Positions 1 through 6,433 of a stretch of DNA of 6,729 nucleotides are shown piece after piece. The translations under genes were made by a program, and so were the position numbers. The stretch lies in assembly GCA_903864555.1 (NCBI GenBank), contig CAIPGJ010000566.1, forward strand, positions 1-6,729, given 5' to 3'. The stretch's first letter is position 1. The number at the start of each line of letters is the position of its first letter. Origin of the DNA: an uncultured Pseudomonadota bacterium. Lineage in GTDB: Bacteria > Pseudomonadota > Gammaproteobacteria > Burkholderiales > SG8-39. The notes under the pieces were generated by a model. That model saw nothing but the letters and a program-made list of their open reading frames with translations. It was not told the origin of the DNA and searched no databases.

Positions 1-1
1 C

Positions 2-1135
2 GACTGGATCATGGGCGACCTGCTCAAGCAGGTGACCTTCGATATTTCCGGCAAGGCGGTCAGCCTGACGGTCATGCACCTGTATGGCGCGGCCGTGATC
101 GGCCTGGTCCTGACGGCGCTGATGGTGGTGATCACCGAGTACTACACCGCCACTGAATACGGCCCGGTGCGCCACGTCGCCCAGGCCTCCACAACCGGTC
201 ACGCCACCAACATCATTGCTGGCATCGGCGTGTCGATGAGATCCTGCGCCTGGCCCGTGCTGGCGGTCTGCGCTTCGATCTGGTTCGCCTATGACCTGGC
301 CGGTCTGTACGGGATCGCGATTGCGGCAACCTCCATGCTGTCCATGACTGGCATCATCGTGGCTCTGGACGCCTACGGCCCCATCACCGACAACGCTGGC
401 GGCATTGCCGAAATGGCGAACCTGCCCGAGTCCGTGCGTGCCATCACCGATCCGCTGGATGCCGTGGGTAACACCACCAAGGCTGTCACCAAGGGTTATG
501 CCATTGGTTCGGCGGGCCTGGCCGCCTTGGTGCTGTTTGCCGACTACACACACGCTCTGGAGCATGCTGGCCAGACCCTGTTGTTCGACCTTTCCGACCA
601 CAAGGTGGTGGTCGGCCTGCTGATTGGCGGCCTGATTCCTTACCTGTTCGGCGCCATGGCCATGGAAGCGGTCGGGCGTGCCGCTGCCTCGGTGGTGGTT
701 GAAGTACGCCGCCAGTTCAAGGAGATTCCCGGCATCATGGAAGGCACCAGCAAGCCCGAGTATGGCCGCGCCGTGGACATGCTGACCAAGGCTGCCATCA
801 GGGAAATGATCGTCCCCTCGTTGCTGCCAGTGCTGGTGCCCATCGTCGTGGGTCTGGTACTCGGACCGCAGGCGCTGGGCGGCGTGCTCATGGGGTCCAT
901 CGTGACCGGCCTGTTCGTGGCGATCTCGATGACCACTGGTGGTGGCGCCTGGGATAATGCCAAGAAGTACATTGAAGATGGCCATCATGGCGGCAAGGGT
1001 TCCGACGCCCATAAGGCGGCAGTGACCGGCGACACCGTTGGCGATCCTTACAAGGACACTGCGGGCCCCGCCATCAATCCCTTGATCAAGATCATCAACA
1101 TCGTTGCATTGCTCATCGTTCCCCTGATCGTTTAA
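2..1135 (+). CDS. hppA: Membrane-bound proton-translocating pyrophosphatase, K+-independent type (C-terminal part)
   Basis: Integral-membrane enzyme that hydrolyses cytoplasmic pyrophosphate and pumps protons out of the cytoplasm. The frame is open from base 2, so the gene starts upstream; 377 residues are visible of a family usually about 650-800 long. The ATG at base 11 is internal. Family signatures are clear: [16 protein letters not shown] (an acidic Mg-PPi binding segment), [17 protein letters not shown], the loop around [12 protein letters not shown], and the C-terminal [15 protein letters not shown] and [14 protein letters not shown] acidic motifs. Several long hydrophobic helices alternate with these, and the chain ends in a hydrophobic helix, as usual. 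In GNTTKAVT the Lys and Thr occupy the positions that are Ala and Gly/Ala in K+-dependent enzymes, which points to the K+-independent H+-pumping subgroup. The TAA stop is at 1133-1135. The family is certain; ion specificity is inferred because the N-terminal half is missing. Confidence 0.96.
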   Translation, partial: DWIMGDLLKQVTFDISGKAVSLTVMHLYGAAVIGLVLTALMVVITEYYTATEYGPVRHVAQASTTGHATNIIAGIGVSMRSCAWPVLAVCASIWFAYDLAGLYGIAIAATSMLSMTGIIVALDAYGPITDNAGGIAEMANLPESVRAITDPLDAVGNTTKAVTKGYAIGSAGLAALVLFADYTHALEHAGQTLLFDLSDHKVVVGLLIGGLIPYLFGAMAMEAVGRAAASVVVEVRRQFKEIPGIMEGTSKPEYGRAVDMLTKAAIREMIVPSLLPVLVPIVVGLVLGPQALGGVLMGSIVTGLFVAISMTTGGGAWDNAKKYIEDGHHGGKGSDAHKAAVTGDTVGDPYKDTAGPAINPLIKIINIVALLIVPLIV

Positions 1136-1171
1136 TCGTTCAGGGCACTACGGCAGTACGGCGGGTCTTGA

Positions 1172-2755
1172 GTGAGATTTCACGAAAGGCTCGCCGCCCT
1201 TGTCTCCGGCAGGCGCTCTCCGCAAGCACTATGTCAGGACGGCGCGCAGCGGCAGATGGCCGGGGATAACGCAGGCGCCCTGCGTTGTTATGAGGCAGCC
1301 CTTCAGCATTCACCGAGCTTCCCACCCGCCCTGCACGGTGCGGGTGTCATTGCACTTTGCGAAGGCCGTATAGCCGACGCCTGCAGGCTGTTGGGCGATG
1401 CTGCACGGGCTGACCAGAGTGACGTGCAGATCCAGTATGACCTGGCCGAGGCCTGCCGTCTGGGTCTGGACTGGAAGGCCGCCGCCGACCAATACCAGCG
1501 TGTGCTGGATGCAAGGCCCGGCATTCTGGCGGCCCGGCAGGGATTTGCCGAGAGTCTCCTGCGCCTGGGCCGGCACGAGGATGCGCGCGAGCCTTGCCGG
1601 CTGGCACTTGAGGCCGGGCCGAACGACCCGCGCAGCCTGCTGCTCGCTGCCGAAATGGCCATGCACCTGGACGTCCCCTCGCTCGCCGAGCGTCACGCCC
1701 GCGATGCCATGTTGCTCGATCCCTCGGACCGCCGGGCTGGCAAGTGCGTGGTGCAGGCACTGATCGCGCAGCAGCGCCATGACGAGGCAGAGGAATTGCT
1801 GCTCCCCCTTCTGGACCCCGTCGATCAGGACACGCAGCAGTTTCTTGTGGAGCTCGTCGCTGGCAGGGCCCGGTTGGACCCTTCGTTTGATCCAGTGGTG
1901 GCTTCGGCAACTCCCGGCGTTGCTGCTGCGATTGCAGAGCGGCCTTCCTTTTCCATCATCATCTGTAGCGTGGATCGGGCCAAATTTGATGCCGTGGTTG
2001 GCAACTACAGGACCTTGCTCGGGGGCTCGGTCGAGATTATCGGCATCCACGATGCGCGCTCACTGTGCGAAGGCTACAACCGTGGGACCAGGCAGGCCAG
2101 GGGCGATCTGCTGGTGTTTTCACACGATGACATCGAAGTGCTGACACCGGATTTTGGCGAGCGTTTGAAGCACCACCTGTCTGTGCATGACGTGGTGGGA
2201 GCGTGCGGCACGAACCGGCTGGTGAAGGGGGAGGCCGCGGGACACTGGATGGGAGCGGGCTGGCCGCATCTGCGCGGACTGGTTGCACATCACTATCCGT
2301 CCTGGCACGAAATGGCCGGCTGGTATCGCGTCCTGGTGCTGGACACCCTGGATGAACCTGCCAGTGGCGGTCTCCAGGGCCTGGACGGCATGTTCATGGC
2401 GGCGCGGCGCGAGGTGCTTGAGCGCTGCCGTTTCGACGAGGATACCTTCGATGGCTTCCACTTGTATGACCTCGATTTCAGCTTTTCCGCTTATCAGGCA
2501 GGCTTTGATGTAGCGGTGTTCCGTGACATCAGCATGATCCACTACACCTACGGAGAGAGCCCCGGTTATCAGCAGGCCTTCGAGCGCTATCAGGCGCTCT
2601 TCGAAGCCAAGCACGCCGGCAGCCTGGTCAGTCCGGCTTTCGTGTCGCGCCGGTTCATCCCGGCGCTGTGCCGGACAAAACGGCAGGTTCGCAGATTCTG
2701 CGAGGATCTGCTGACCACCCGCCGCAAGGCGGCCGGAATCCGGATGCCCGACTGA
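1172..2755 (+). CDS. TPR-repeat protein with C-terminal GT2/StrF-like glycosyltransferase domain
   Basis: A 527-residue soluble protein with no signal peptide or membrane helix. Residues about 18-235 are helical tandem repeats of TPR type, with units such as AGDNAGALRCYEAALQHSP, WKAAADQYQRVLDARP and RHDEAEELLLPLL; I estimate five to six units. Residues about 258-480 form a Rossmann-like nucleotide-sugar transferase fold similar to the StrF/Glyco_tranf_2_5 group: strand FSIIICSVDR (260-269), acceptor-loop segment CEGYNRGTRQARGD, a metal-binding-type HDDIE (D319, D320), GLDGMFMAAR (403-411), FHLYDLDFSF (429-438) and IHYTYGE (H457). The C-terminus is basic. An in-frame TGA (1169-1171) directly precedes the GTG at 1172, making it the most upstream possible start; no strong Shine-Dalgarno sequence precedes it, and the ATG at 1256 (residue 29) is the next choice but would cut the first TPR. 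It lies 36 bases after hppA and may be read through from it. Donor and acceptor are unknown; a role in surface glycan or protein glycosylation is a guess. Confidence 0.85.
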   Translation: MRFHERLAALVSGRRSPQALCQDGAQRQMAGDNAGALRCYEAALQHSPSFPPALHGAGVIALCEGRIADACRLLGDAARADQSDVQIQYDLAEACRLGLDWKAAADQYQRVLDARPGILAARQGFAESLLRLGRHEDAREPCRLALEAGPNDPRSLLLAAEMAMHLDVPSLAERHARDAMLLDPSDRRAGKCVVQALIAQQRHDEAEELLLPLLDPVDQDTQQFLVELVAGRARLDPSFDPVVASATPGVAAAIAERPSFSIIICSVDRAKFDAVVGNYRTLLGGSVEIIGIHDARSLCEGYNRGTRQARGDLLVFSHDDIEVLTPDFGERLKHHLSVHDVVGACGTNRLVKGEAAGHWMGAGWPHLRGLVAHHYPSWHEMAGWYRVLVLDTLDEPASGGLQGLDGMFMAARREVLERCRFDEDTFDGFHLYDLDFSFSAYQAGFDVAVFRDISMIHYTYGESPGYQQAFERYQALFEAKHAGSLVSPAFVSRRFIPALCRTKRQVRRFCEDLLTTRRKAAGIRMPD

Positions 2756-2919
2756 GCCTGTTCAGCCCAATTTTCGCCGGACAGGCAGCAGCAGGCTTGC
2801 GCGGTGGCCGGCTGTAAAATGGCGGCTTCCATGGCAGGCAATCAGAGGGCTTGATCCGAGAAATGCCCCCGATTGCCTTCCGCCGTTGATTACCTGTTGA
2901 CCAGAGAGGGGAGCAATCC
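2756..2919 (+). promoter_or_regulatory. Intergenic leader upstream of the fused acyl-CoA dehydrogenase, possible promoter
   Basis: This 164-base gap is the only sizeable break before the dehydrogenase and so the natural place for its promoter. A TAAAAT hexamer at 2815-2820 resembles a sigma-70 -10 box, but no good -35 box sits 16-18 bases upstream; the nearest TTGCGC (2797-2802) is only 12 bases away. A 6-base inverted repeat (GCCTGT at 2756-2761, ACAGGC at 2781-2786) follows the glycosyltransferase stop, but its 19-base loop and missing T-tract make it a poor terminator. Promoter location is therefore tentative. Confidence 0.25.
2907..2913 (+). promoter_or_regulatory. Strong Shine-Dalgarno sequence of the fused dehydrogenase
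   Basis: AGGGGAG ends six bases before the ATG at 2920. It is a good match to the anti-SD of 16S rRNA at near-ideal spacing, and it fixes the start of the dehydrogenase. Confidence 0.75.
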
Positions 2920-5313
2920 ATGAGCGCAGCGAGCAATGCCGCACCCGCACACGGGAGTGGCCAGACCGATGAGCAGCGCATGCTGCAGGATGCCGTCACC
3001 ACCTTCGTGGCCCGCGCCACCAGCCTGAAGCGCGTGCGTGCCTTGCGTGGCACTGAGCCCGGCTATGACCGCAAATTGTGGGAACAGCTCGCCGAGCAGG
3101 GATGGCTGGGCATCGTCATACCCGAACAGTATGGCGGCCAGGGACTGGGTTTCACCGAGATGCGGGCTGTGGCCGAAGGCCTCGGCGGCGCGCTGATTCC
3201 CGAGCCCGTGACTGCCTGCGCGGTGCTGGCGAGCCGTGCCCTGCTTCATGGTGACAATGAGGCCCTCAAGAAGAAATTGCTGCCGCAGATGGCCCAGGGG
3301 CGGCTGATCGTGTCGCTGGCCTGGCAGGAGGGTGACACCGGCACGGACCTCGCGCCGAAGCTGTCTGTCACGAAGAGTGCTTCGGGCCTGGTGCTCAATG
3401 GGCAGAAATGCTTCGTCACGCCGGCATCGGGCGCCGACGGCTTCCTGGTGACCGCCAGCGAGGGCGGCAGGACCGCCATCTACTACGTGGCGGCTGGCAC
3501 TGCGGGCATCACCATCACCCTCGACAAGCGCGCCGACGGCAGTTCCTTCGGGCGCATGAACTTCAAGGACGTCGTGGTTACTGCCGATGCCGTTGCCGCT
3601 TCGACACAGGCTGGTGATGCTGCGCTCAGTCGTGCCATCGATGAGGCGACGGTGATGGCCAGCGTCGAGCTTTACGCGGTGACCTGCAAGGCGCTGGACC
3701 TGACCTTCGATTACATGAAGACCCGGGTGCAGTTCGGCAAGCCCATCGGCAGCTTCCAGGCGCTGCAGCATCGCGCGGTGGATCTGTGGATACAGAAGGA
3801 ACTGGCTTCGGCCATCGTCGATGAGGCAGTGCGGGTGCTGGACCAGCCCTATGACAAGATGCGCGTGTCGGAAGTGGCAAGCCGCGTGAAATCGCGCTGC
3901 TCGGATGCCGGCATCGACCTCACCCGCGACTGCATCCGCCTCCACGGCGCCATCGGCTTCACCGACGACTACGACGCCGGCCTGCACCTGCAGCGCGCGG
4001 TCGTGCTGCAGGCCTGGCTGGGCAATGGCGCCGAGCACCGTCGCTGCTTTGATGCCACGCGCGCGTTGCACGAGCGGACTGAACTGGACAGCGCCGGCAT
4101 CCTGGCGCAGATCAAGCCGGCCAGGCTTCCCGGTGAACCGGGTGAGCGGCCGAAAGACACCGACTGGAACGCGCTCACCGACGAGGAGTTCCGCTACGAG
4201 GCCATTGCCTACTACGAAAAGCACTATCCCAAGCACCAGCTGTTCATGCTCAAGCGCCCGCGCAAGCACAACATCTACGACTACATGAAGGTGTGCTCCG
4301 ATCACGGCTGGCTGGCTCCGAACTGGCCGCGCGAGTGGGGTGGCATGGAGTTGTCCGCCTCCAAGCAGGTGATCCTGTTCGAGGAGCGCGAGCGCATCGG
4401 CGTGTCGCGGGTGCTGGAGCACGGCCTCAACCTGCTCGGCCCGGCGCTGATGAAATTCGGCACCGAGGAGCAGAAGCAGAAGTACCTGCCCAAGATCCTC
4501 TCGGTGGATTACATCTTCTGCCAGGGCTATTCGGAGCCCAACGCCGGCTCCGATCTGGCCAGCCTGCAGACCAAGGCCGAACTGGATGGGGATCACTATG
4601 TGGTGAATGGTTCCAAGATCTGGACTTCCCTGGCACAGGACGCCAACCACATGTTCCTGCTGGCACGCACCGATCCGGATGCCAAGCGCCAGGCCGGCAT
4701 CAGCTTCTTCATCCTCGACCTGAAGACGCCGGGGGTGACCATCAAGCCGATCACCAACATCACCGGTGAGCCCGAGTTCTGCCAGTGCTTCTTCGACAAT
4801 GTGCGTATCCCGAAGGAGAATATCGTCGGCGGGTTGAACAATGGCTGGACGGTTGCCAAGGGCCTGCTTGGTTTCGAGCGCCTCAACAGCGGCAGCCCGC
4901 GCCGCCCGCAGTACCCGATGAACAAGACGCGTGAGATCGCCAATGCCCGCGGCCTGTGGGAGGACGCCGAGTTCCGTTCCAAGTACACCAGGCTGGAACT
5001 TGATGTGTCCGATCTGGCGCTGCTCTATCAGCGTTATGCCGACTTGATCTCGCGCGGCGAAACCCCGGGGCCGGGCATGTCCATGCTCAAGATCTGGTCG
5101 TCGGAGACCACCATGCGCATGAACGCATTGATGATGGAAATCGCTGGATCCTCGGGCTGCCTGGCCTCGGAGAAGGTGGCGTTCGGCGAGGATGGCAGGG
5201 TCAAGGTGAACATCATGGGCTCCTTCTACATCCTGTTTCCGGCCACCATTGCCGCCGGTGCCAACGATATCCAGCGCAACATTCTGGCCAAGCGTGCGCT
5301 TGGCCTGCCCTGA
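2920..5313 (+). CDS. Fused two-module acyl-CoA dehydrogenase (pimeloyl-CoA dehydrogenase small/large-subunit-like)
   Basis: FAD enzyme expected to introduce an alpha,beta double bond into an acyl-CoA and pass electrons to ETF. At 797 residues it is about twice the usual 380-400. Module 1 (about 15-385) has EQYGGQGLGF, the FAD-contact loop RVQFGKPIG (R269-G276), and HGAIGFTDDYD (342-352), where Asp350 stands in place of the Glu typical of this motif. A proline- and charge-rich linker (about 388-415) leads to module 2 (about 416-797), with PREWGGMELS, the FAD/substrate segment YSEPNAGSD (537-545), IWTS (567-570), a likely catalytic Glu653 in LLGFERL at the isovaleryl/long-chain-type position, and the C-terminal GANDIQRN (780-787). 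Module 2 has no RxxFG loop, so the modules look complementary. Module 1 resembles PimD-like small subunits and module 2 PimC-like large subunits. The substrate is unknown: a dicarboxylyl-, branched or terpenoid/steroid side-chain CoA are all possible. The next gene follows after 22 bases, which supports an operon. Confidence 0.92.
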   Translation: MSAASNAAPAHGSGQTDEQRMLQDAVTTFVARATSLKRVRALRGTEPGYDRKLWEQLAEQGWLGIVIPEQYGGQGLGFTEMRAVAEGLGGALIPEPVTACAVLASRALLHGDNEALKKKLLPQMAQGRLIVSLAWQEGDTGTDLAPKLSVTKSASGLVLNGQKCFVTPASGADGFLVTASEGGRTAIYYVAAGTAGITITLDKRADGSSFGRMNFKDVVVTADAVAASTQAGDAALSRAIDEATVMASVELYAVTCKALDLTFDYMKTRVQFGKPIGSFQALQHRAVDLWIQKELASAIVDEAVRVLDQPYDKMRVSEVASRVKSRCSDAGIDLTRDCIRLHGAIGFTDDYDAGLHLQRAVVLQAWLGNGAEHRRCFDATRALHERTELDSAGILAQIKPARLPGEPGERPKDTDWNALTDEEFRYEAIAYYEKHYPKHQLFMLKRPRKHNIYDYMKVCSDHGWLAPNWPREWGGMELSASKQVILFEERERIGVSRVLEHGLNLLGPALMKFGTEEQKQKYLPKILSVDYIFCQGYSEPNAGSDLASLQTKAELDGDHYVVNGSKIWTSLAQDANHMFLLARTDPDAKRQAGISFFILDLKTPGVTIKPITNITGEPEFCQCFFDNVRIPKENIVGGLNNGWTVAKGLLGFERLNSGSPRRPQYPMNKTREIANARGLWEDAEFRSKYTRLELDVSDLALLYQRYADLISRGETPGPGMSMLKIWSSETTMRMNALMMEIAGSSGCLASEKVAFGEDGRVKVNIMGSFYILFPATIAAGANDIQRNILAKRALGLP

Positions 5314-5322
5314 TGCACGCAG

Positions 5323-5328
5323 AAAGGA
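5323..5328 (+). promoter_or_regulatory. Shine-Dalgarno sequence deciding the Bug protein start
   Basis: AAAGGA ends seven bases before the ATG at 5336. The reading frame is open further upstream, into the end of the dehydrogenase gene (an ATG at 5249), but only the 5336 start has an SD and gives a normal signal peptide, so the longer version is rejected. Confidence 0.7.
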
Positions 5329-5335
5329 TAAGCAG

Positions 5336-6334
5336 ATGAACATGACCCGCAAGACCGGCGCCGTCCTCGGCGCCCTGCTGGCCTGCCTTTACGCCGGCAT
5401 CCCGCAGGCTCAGGCTCAGGCGCAGAAGGGGGCCGAGCCCTATCCCAACAAGCCGATCCGCTTTCTGGTGGCCTCCATCCCCGGCGCAGCCAGCGATGTG
5501 GTGGTGAGACTGGTGGCTCCCAGGGTGTCGGAGCGACTGAAGCAGTTACTGGTGATCGAGAACCGCGGCGGCGCCAACGGCATTCCGGCACTCAACGCGG
5601 CAGCCCAGGCTGCACCGGATGGCTACACCATCCTCAACTCCGGCAATCTGCTGGTCCTGAATGGTGTCACGGGCAAGCTGTCCTATGACATCCGCAAGAC
5701 CTTCGACCCGATCGTGCTGCTGTCTTCGCAGCCCTACATCCTGATATCCCACCCGTCACTGTCGGTCGGTTCGGTGAAGGAACTGGTGGCGCTGGCCAAG
5801 GCCAAGCCGGGTGCCATCAGTTACGGCTCATCCGGACTGGGTGCGGTCAACCACCTGGGCATGGCCTTGTTGGCCAACCGCACCGCGACCGACATGGTCC
5901 ACGTGCCCTACAAGGGCAATGCCCAGGCCATCCCGGACCTGCTGAGTGGCCGCATCCAGCTCCTGTTTGCCTCCGGTCCCAGCGCGGCACCGCACATCAA
6001 GAGCGGCAAGGTGAGGGCGCTTGGCGTGTCCAGCCTGAATCGCTCGACGGCCTTCCCCGACCAGCCGACCGTATCTGAAACGGTGAGCGGCTTCGAGCTG
6101 ACCAATTCCTATTCGGTTTACGCGCCGGCGGGCACGCCGCAGGCCATGCTGCAATTGCTCAACAAGGAATTCACCGACGCTGCCAATGCGCCGGATGTGA
6201 AGGCCAAGCTCACCCCGGATGGCATGGAAATGGGGCCGGGCACTTCCCCGGCTGCCCTCAAGCAGGCCTTCCTGAAGGAGTATGAGGTGTGGGACAACTT
6301 CATCAAATCAAGCGCGCTGAAGCTGGGTGATTGA
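5336..6334 (+). CDS. Bug/TctC-family periplasmic solute-binding protein (first of two)
   Basis: A 332-residue secreted binding protein of the tripartite tricarboxylate transporter receptor family, which captures carboxylates or related small acids in the periplasm. A Sec signal peptide is evident: basic start MNMTRK, hydrophobic stretch about 8-22, then repeated Ala-Gln with several AQA cleavage options at residues 25-29. Mature-domain hallmarks: YPNKPIRFLV (36-45), first ligand loop PGAASDVVVR (49-58, against the common GGATD form), ENRGGANGIPA, APDGYTI, second ligand loop YGSSGLGAVNHLG (163-175), VHVPYKG (188-194) followed by IPDLLSGRIQLLF, and YAPAGTP near the C-terminal lobe. The length is normal for the family. 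Position 22 bases after the dehydrogenase suggests it supplies that enzyme's substrate or a precursor. No TctA/TctB membrane genes are visible, which is common for Bug proteins. A second ATG at 5342 is an equally plausible start, differing by two residues. Confidence 0.93.
   Translation: MNMTRKTGAVLGALLACLYAGIPQAQAQAQKGAEPYPNKPIRFLVASIPGAASDVVVRLVAPRVSERLKQLLVIENRGGANGIPALNAAAQAAPDGYTILNSGNLLVLNGVTGKLSYDIRKTFDPIVLLSSQPYILISHPSLSVGSVKELVALAKAKPGAISYGSSGLGAVNHLGMALLANRTATDMVHVPYKGNAQAIPDLLSGRIQLLFASGPSAAPHIKSGKVRALGVSSLNRSTAFPDQPTVSETVSGFELTNSYSVYAPAGTPQAMLQLLNKEFTDAANAPDVKAKLTPDGMEMGPGTSPAALKQAFLKEYEVWDNFIKSSALKLGD
5405..5422 (+). repeat. Hexanucleotide microrepeat in the signal-peptide cleavage region
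   Basis: CAGGCT occurs twice in tandem, followed by CAGGCG and a further CAG. It encodes the QAQAQAQ run (residues 24-30) of the Bug protein. The repeat is in frame, so a change in copy number would alter the number of possible signal peptidase sites without breaking the gene. Confidence 0.6.
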
Positions 6335-6433
6335 GTGGTGGCTGTCAAGGCCATTATTGTCGTTTTAGATATGACGGCCAGACGGCTAATAAATCATTCG
6401 CTTGATTGTGATCATCGTCATTGGGTCGATGGG
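6335..6433 (+). promoter_or_regulatory. AT-rich intergenic segment between the two Bug genes, probable promoter/operator
   Basis: Bases 6351-6420 contain 28 G or C in 70 (40%), far below the flanking genes. The segment holds an inverted repeat AATCA-N6-TGATT (6392-6407) and, overlapping its right arm, TGTGA-N6-TCATT (6407-6422), which matches eight of ten conserved positions of the CRP/Vfr/Clp-type half-sites TGTGA/TCACA. TAATAA lies at 6387-6392. I see no convincing paired -35/-10. The frame is formally open here, but it would use AGA, CTA and ATA codons that are rare in the surrounding genes, so it reads better as regulatory DNA. The regulator is not identified. Confidence 0.4.

Noticed and set aside
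1136..1171. Possible terminator or promoter between hppA and the glycosyltransferase gene.
   Set aside because: The 36-base gap contains no hairpin with a T-tract and no recognisable -35/-10 pair.
1310..2050. Minus-strand open frames (up to 246 codons) opposite the TPR-glycosyltransferase gene.
   Set aside because: They are shadows of the sense codon pattern. They show no family motif and overlap several other equally open frames.
2756..2786. GCCTGT/ACAGGC inverted repeat after the glycosyltransferase stop as a rho-independent terminator.
   Set aside because: The stem is only six bases with a 19-base loop and no following T-run.
5249..5335. A 29-residue N-terminal extension of the first Bug protein from ATG 5249.
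   Set aside because: It overlaps the dehydrogenase end, lacks an SD, and would bury the signal peptide; the ATG at 5336 has both an SD and a proper n-region.
2890..5352. An 820-codon open frame on the minus strand covering the whole dehydrogenase gene.
   Set aside because: The translation is rich in His, Gln, Gly, Leu and Val with no recognisable domain, and the sense strand encodes an unmistakable dehydrogenase with a strong SD. Long antisense frames are common opposite GC-rich genes.
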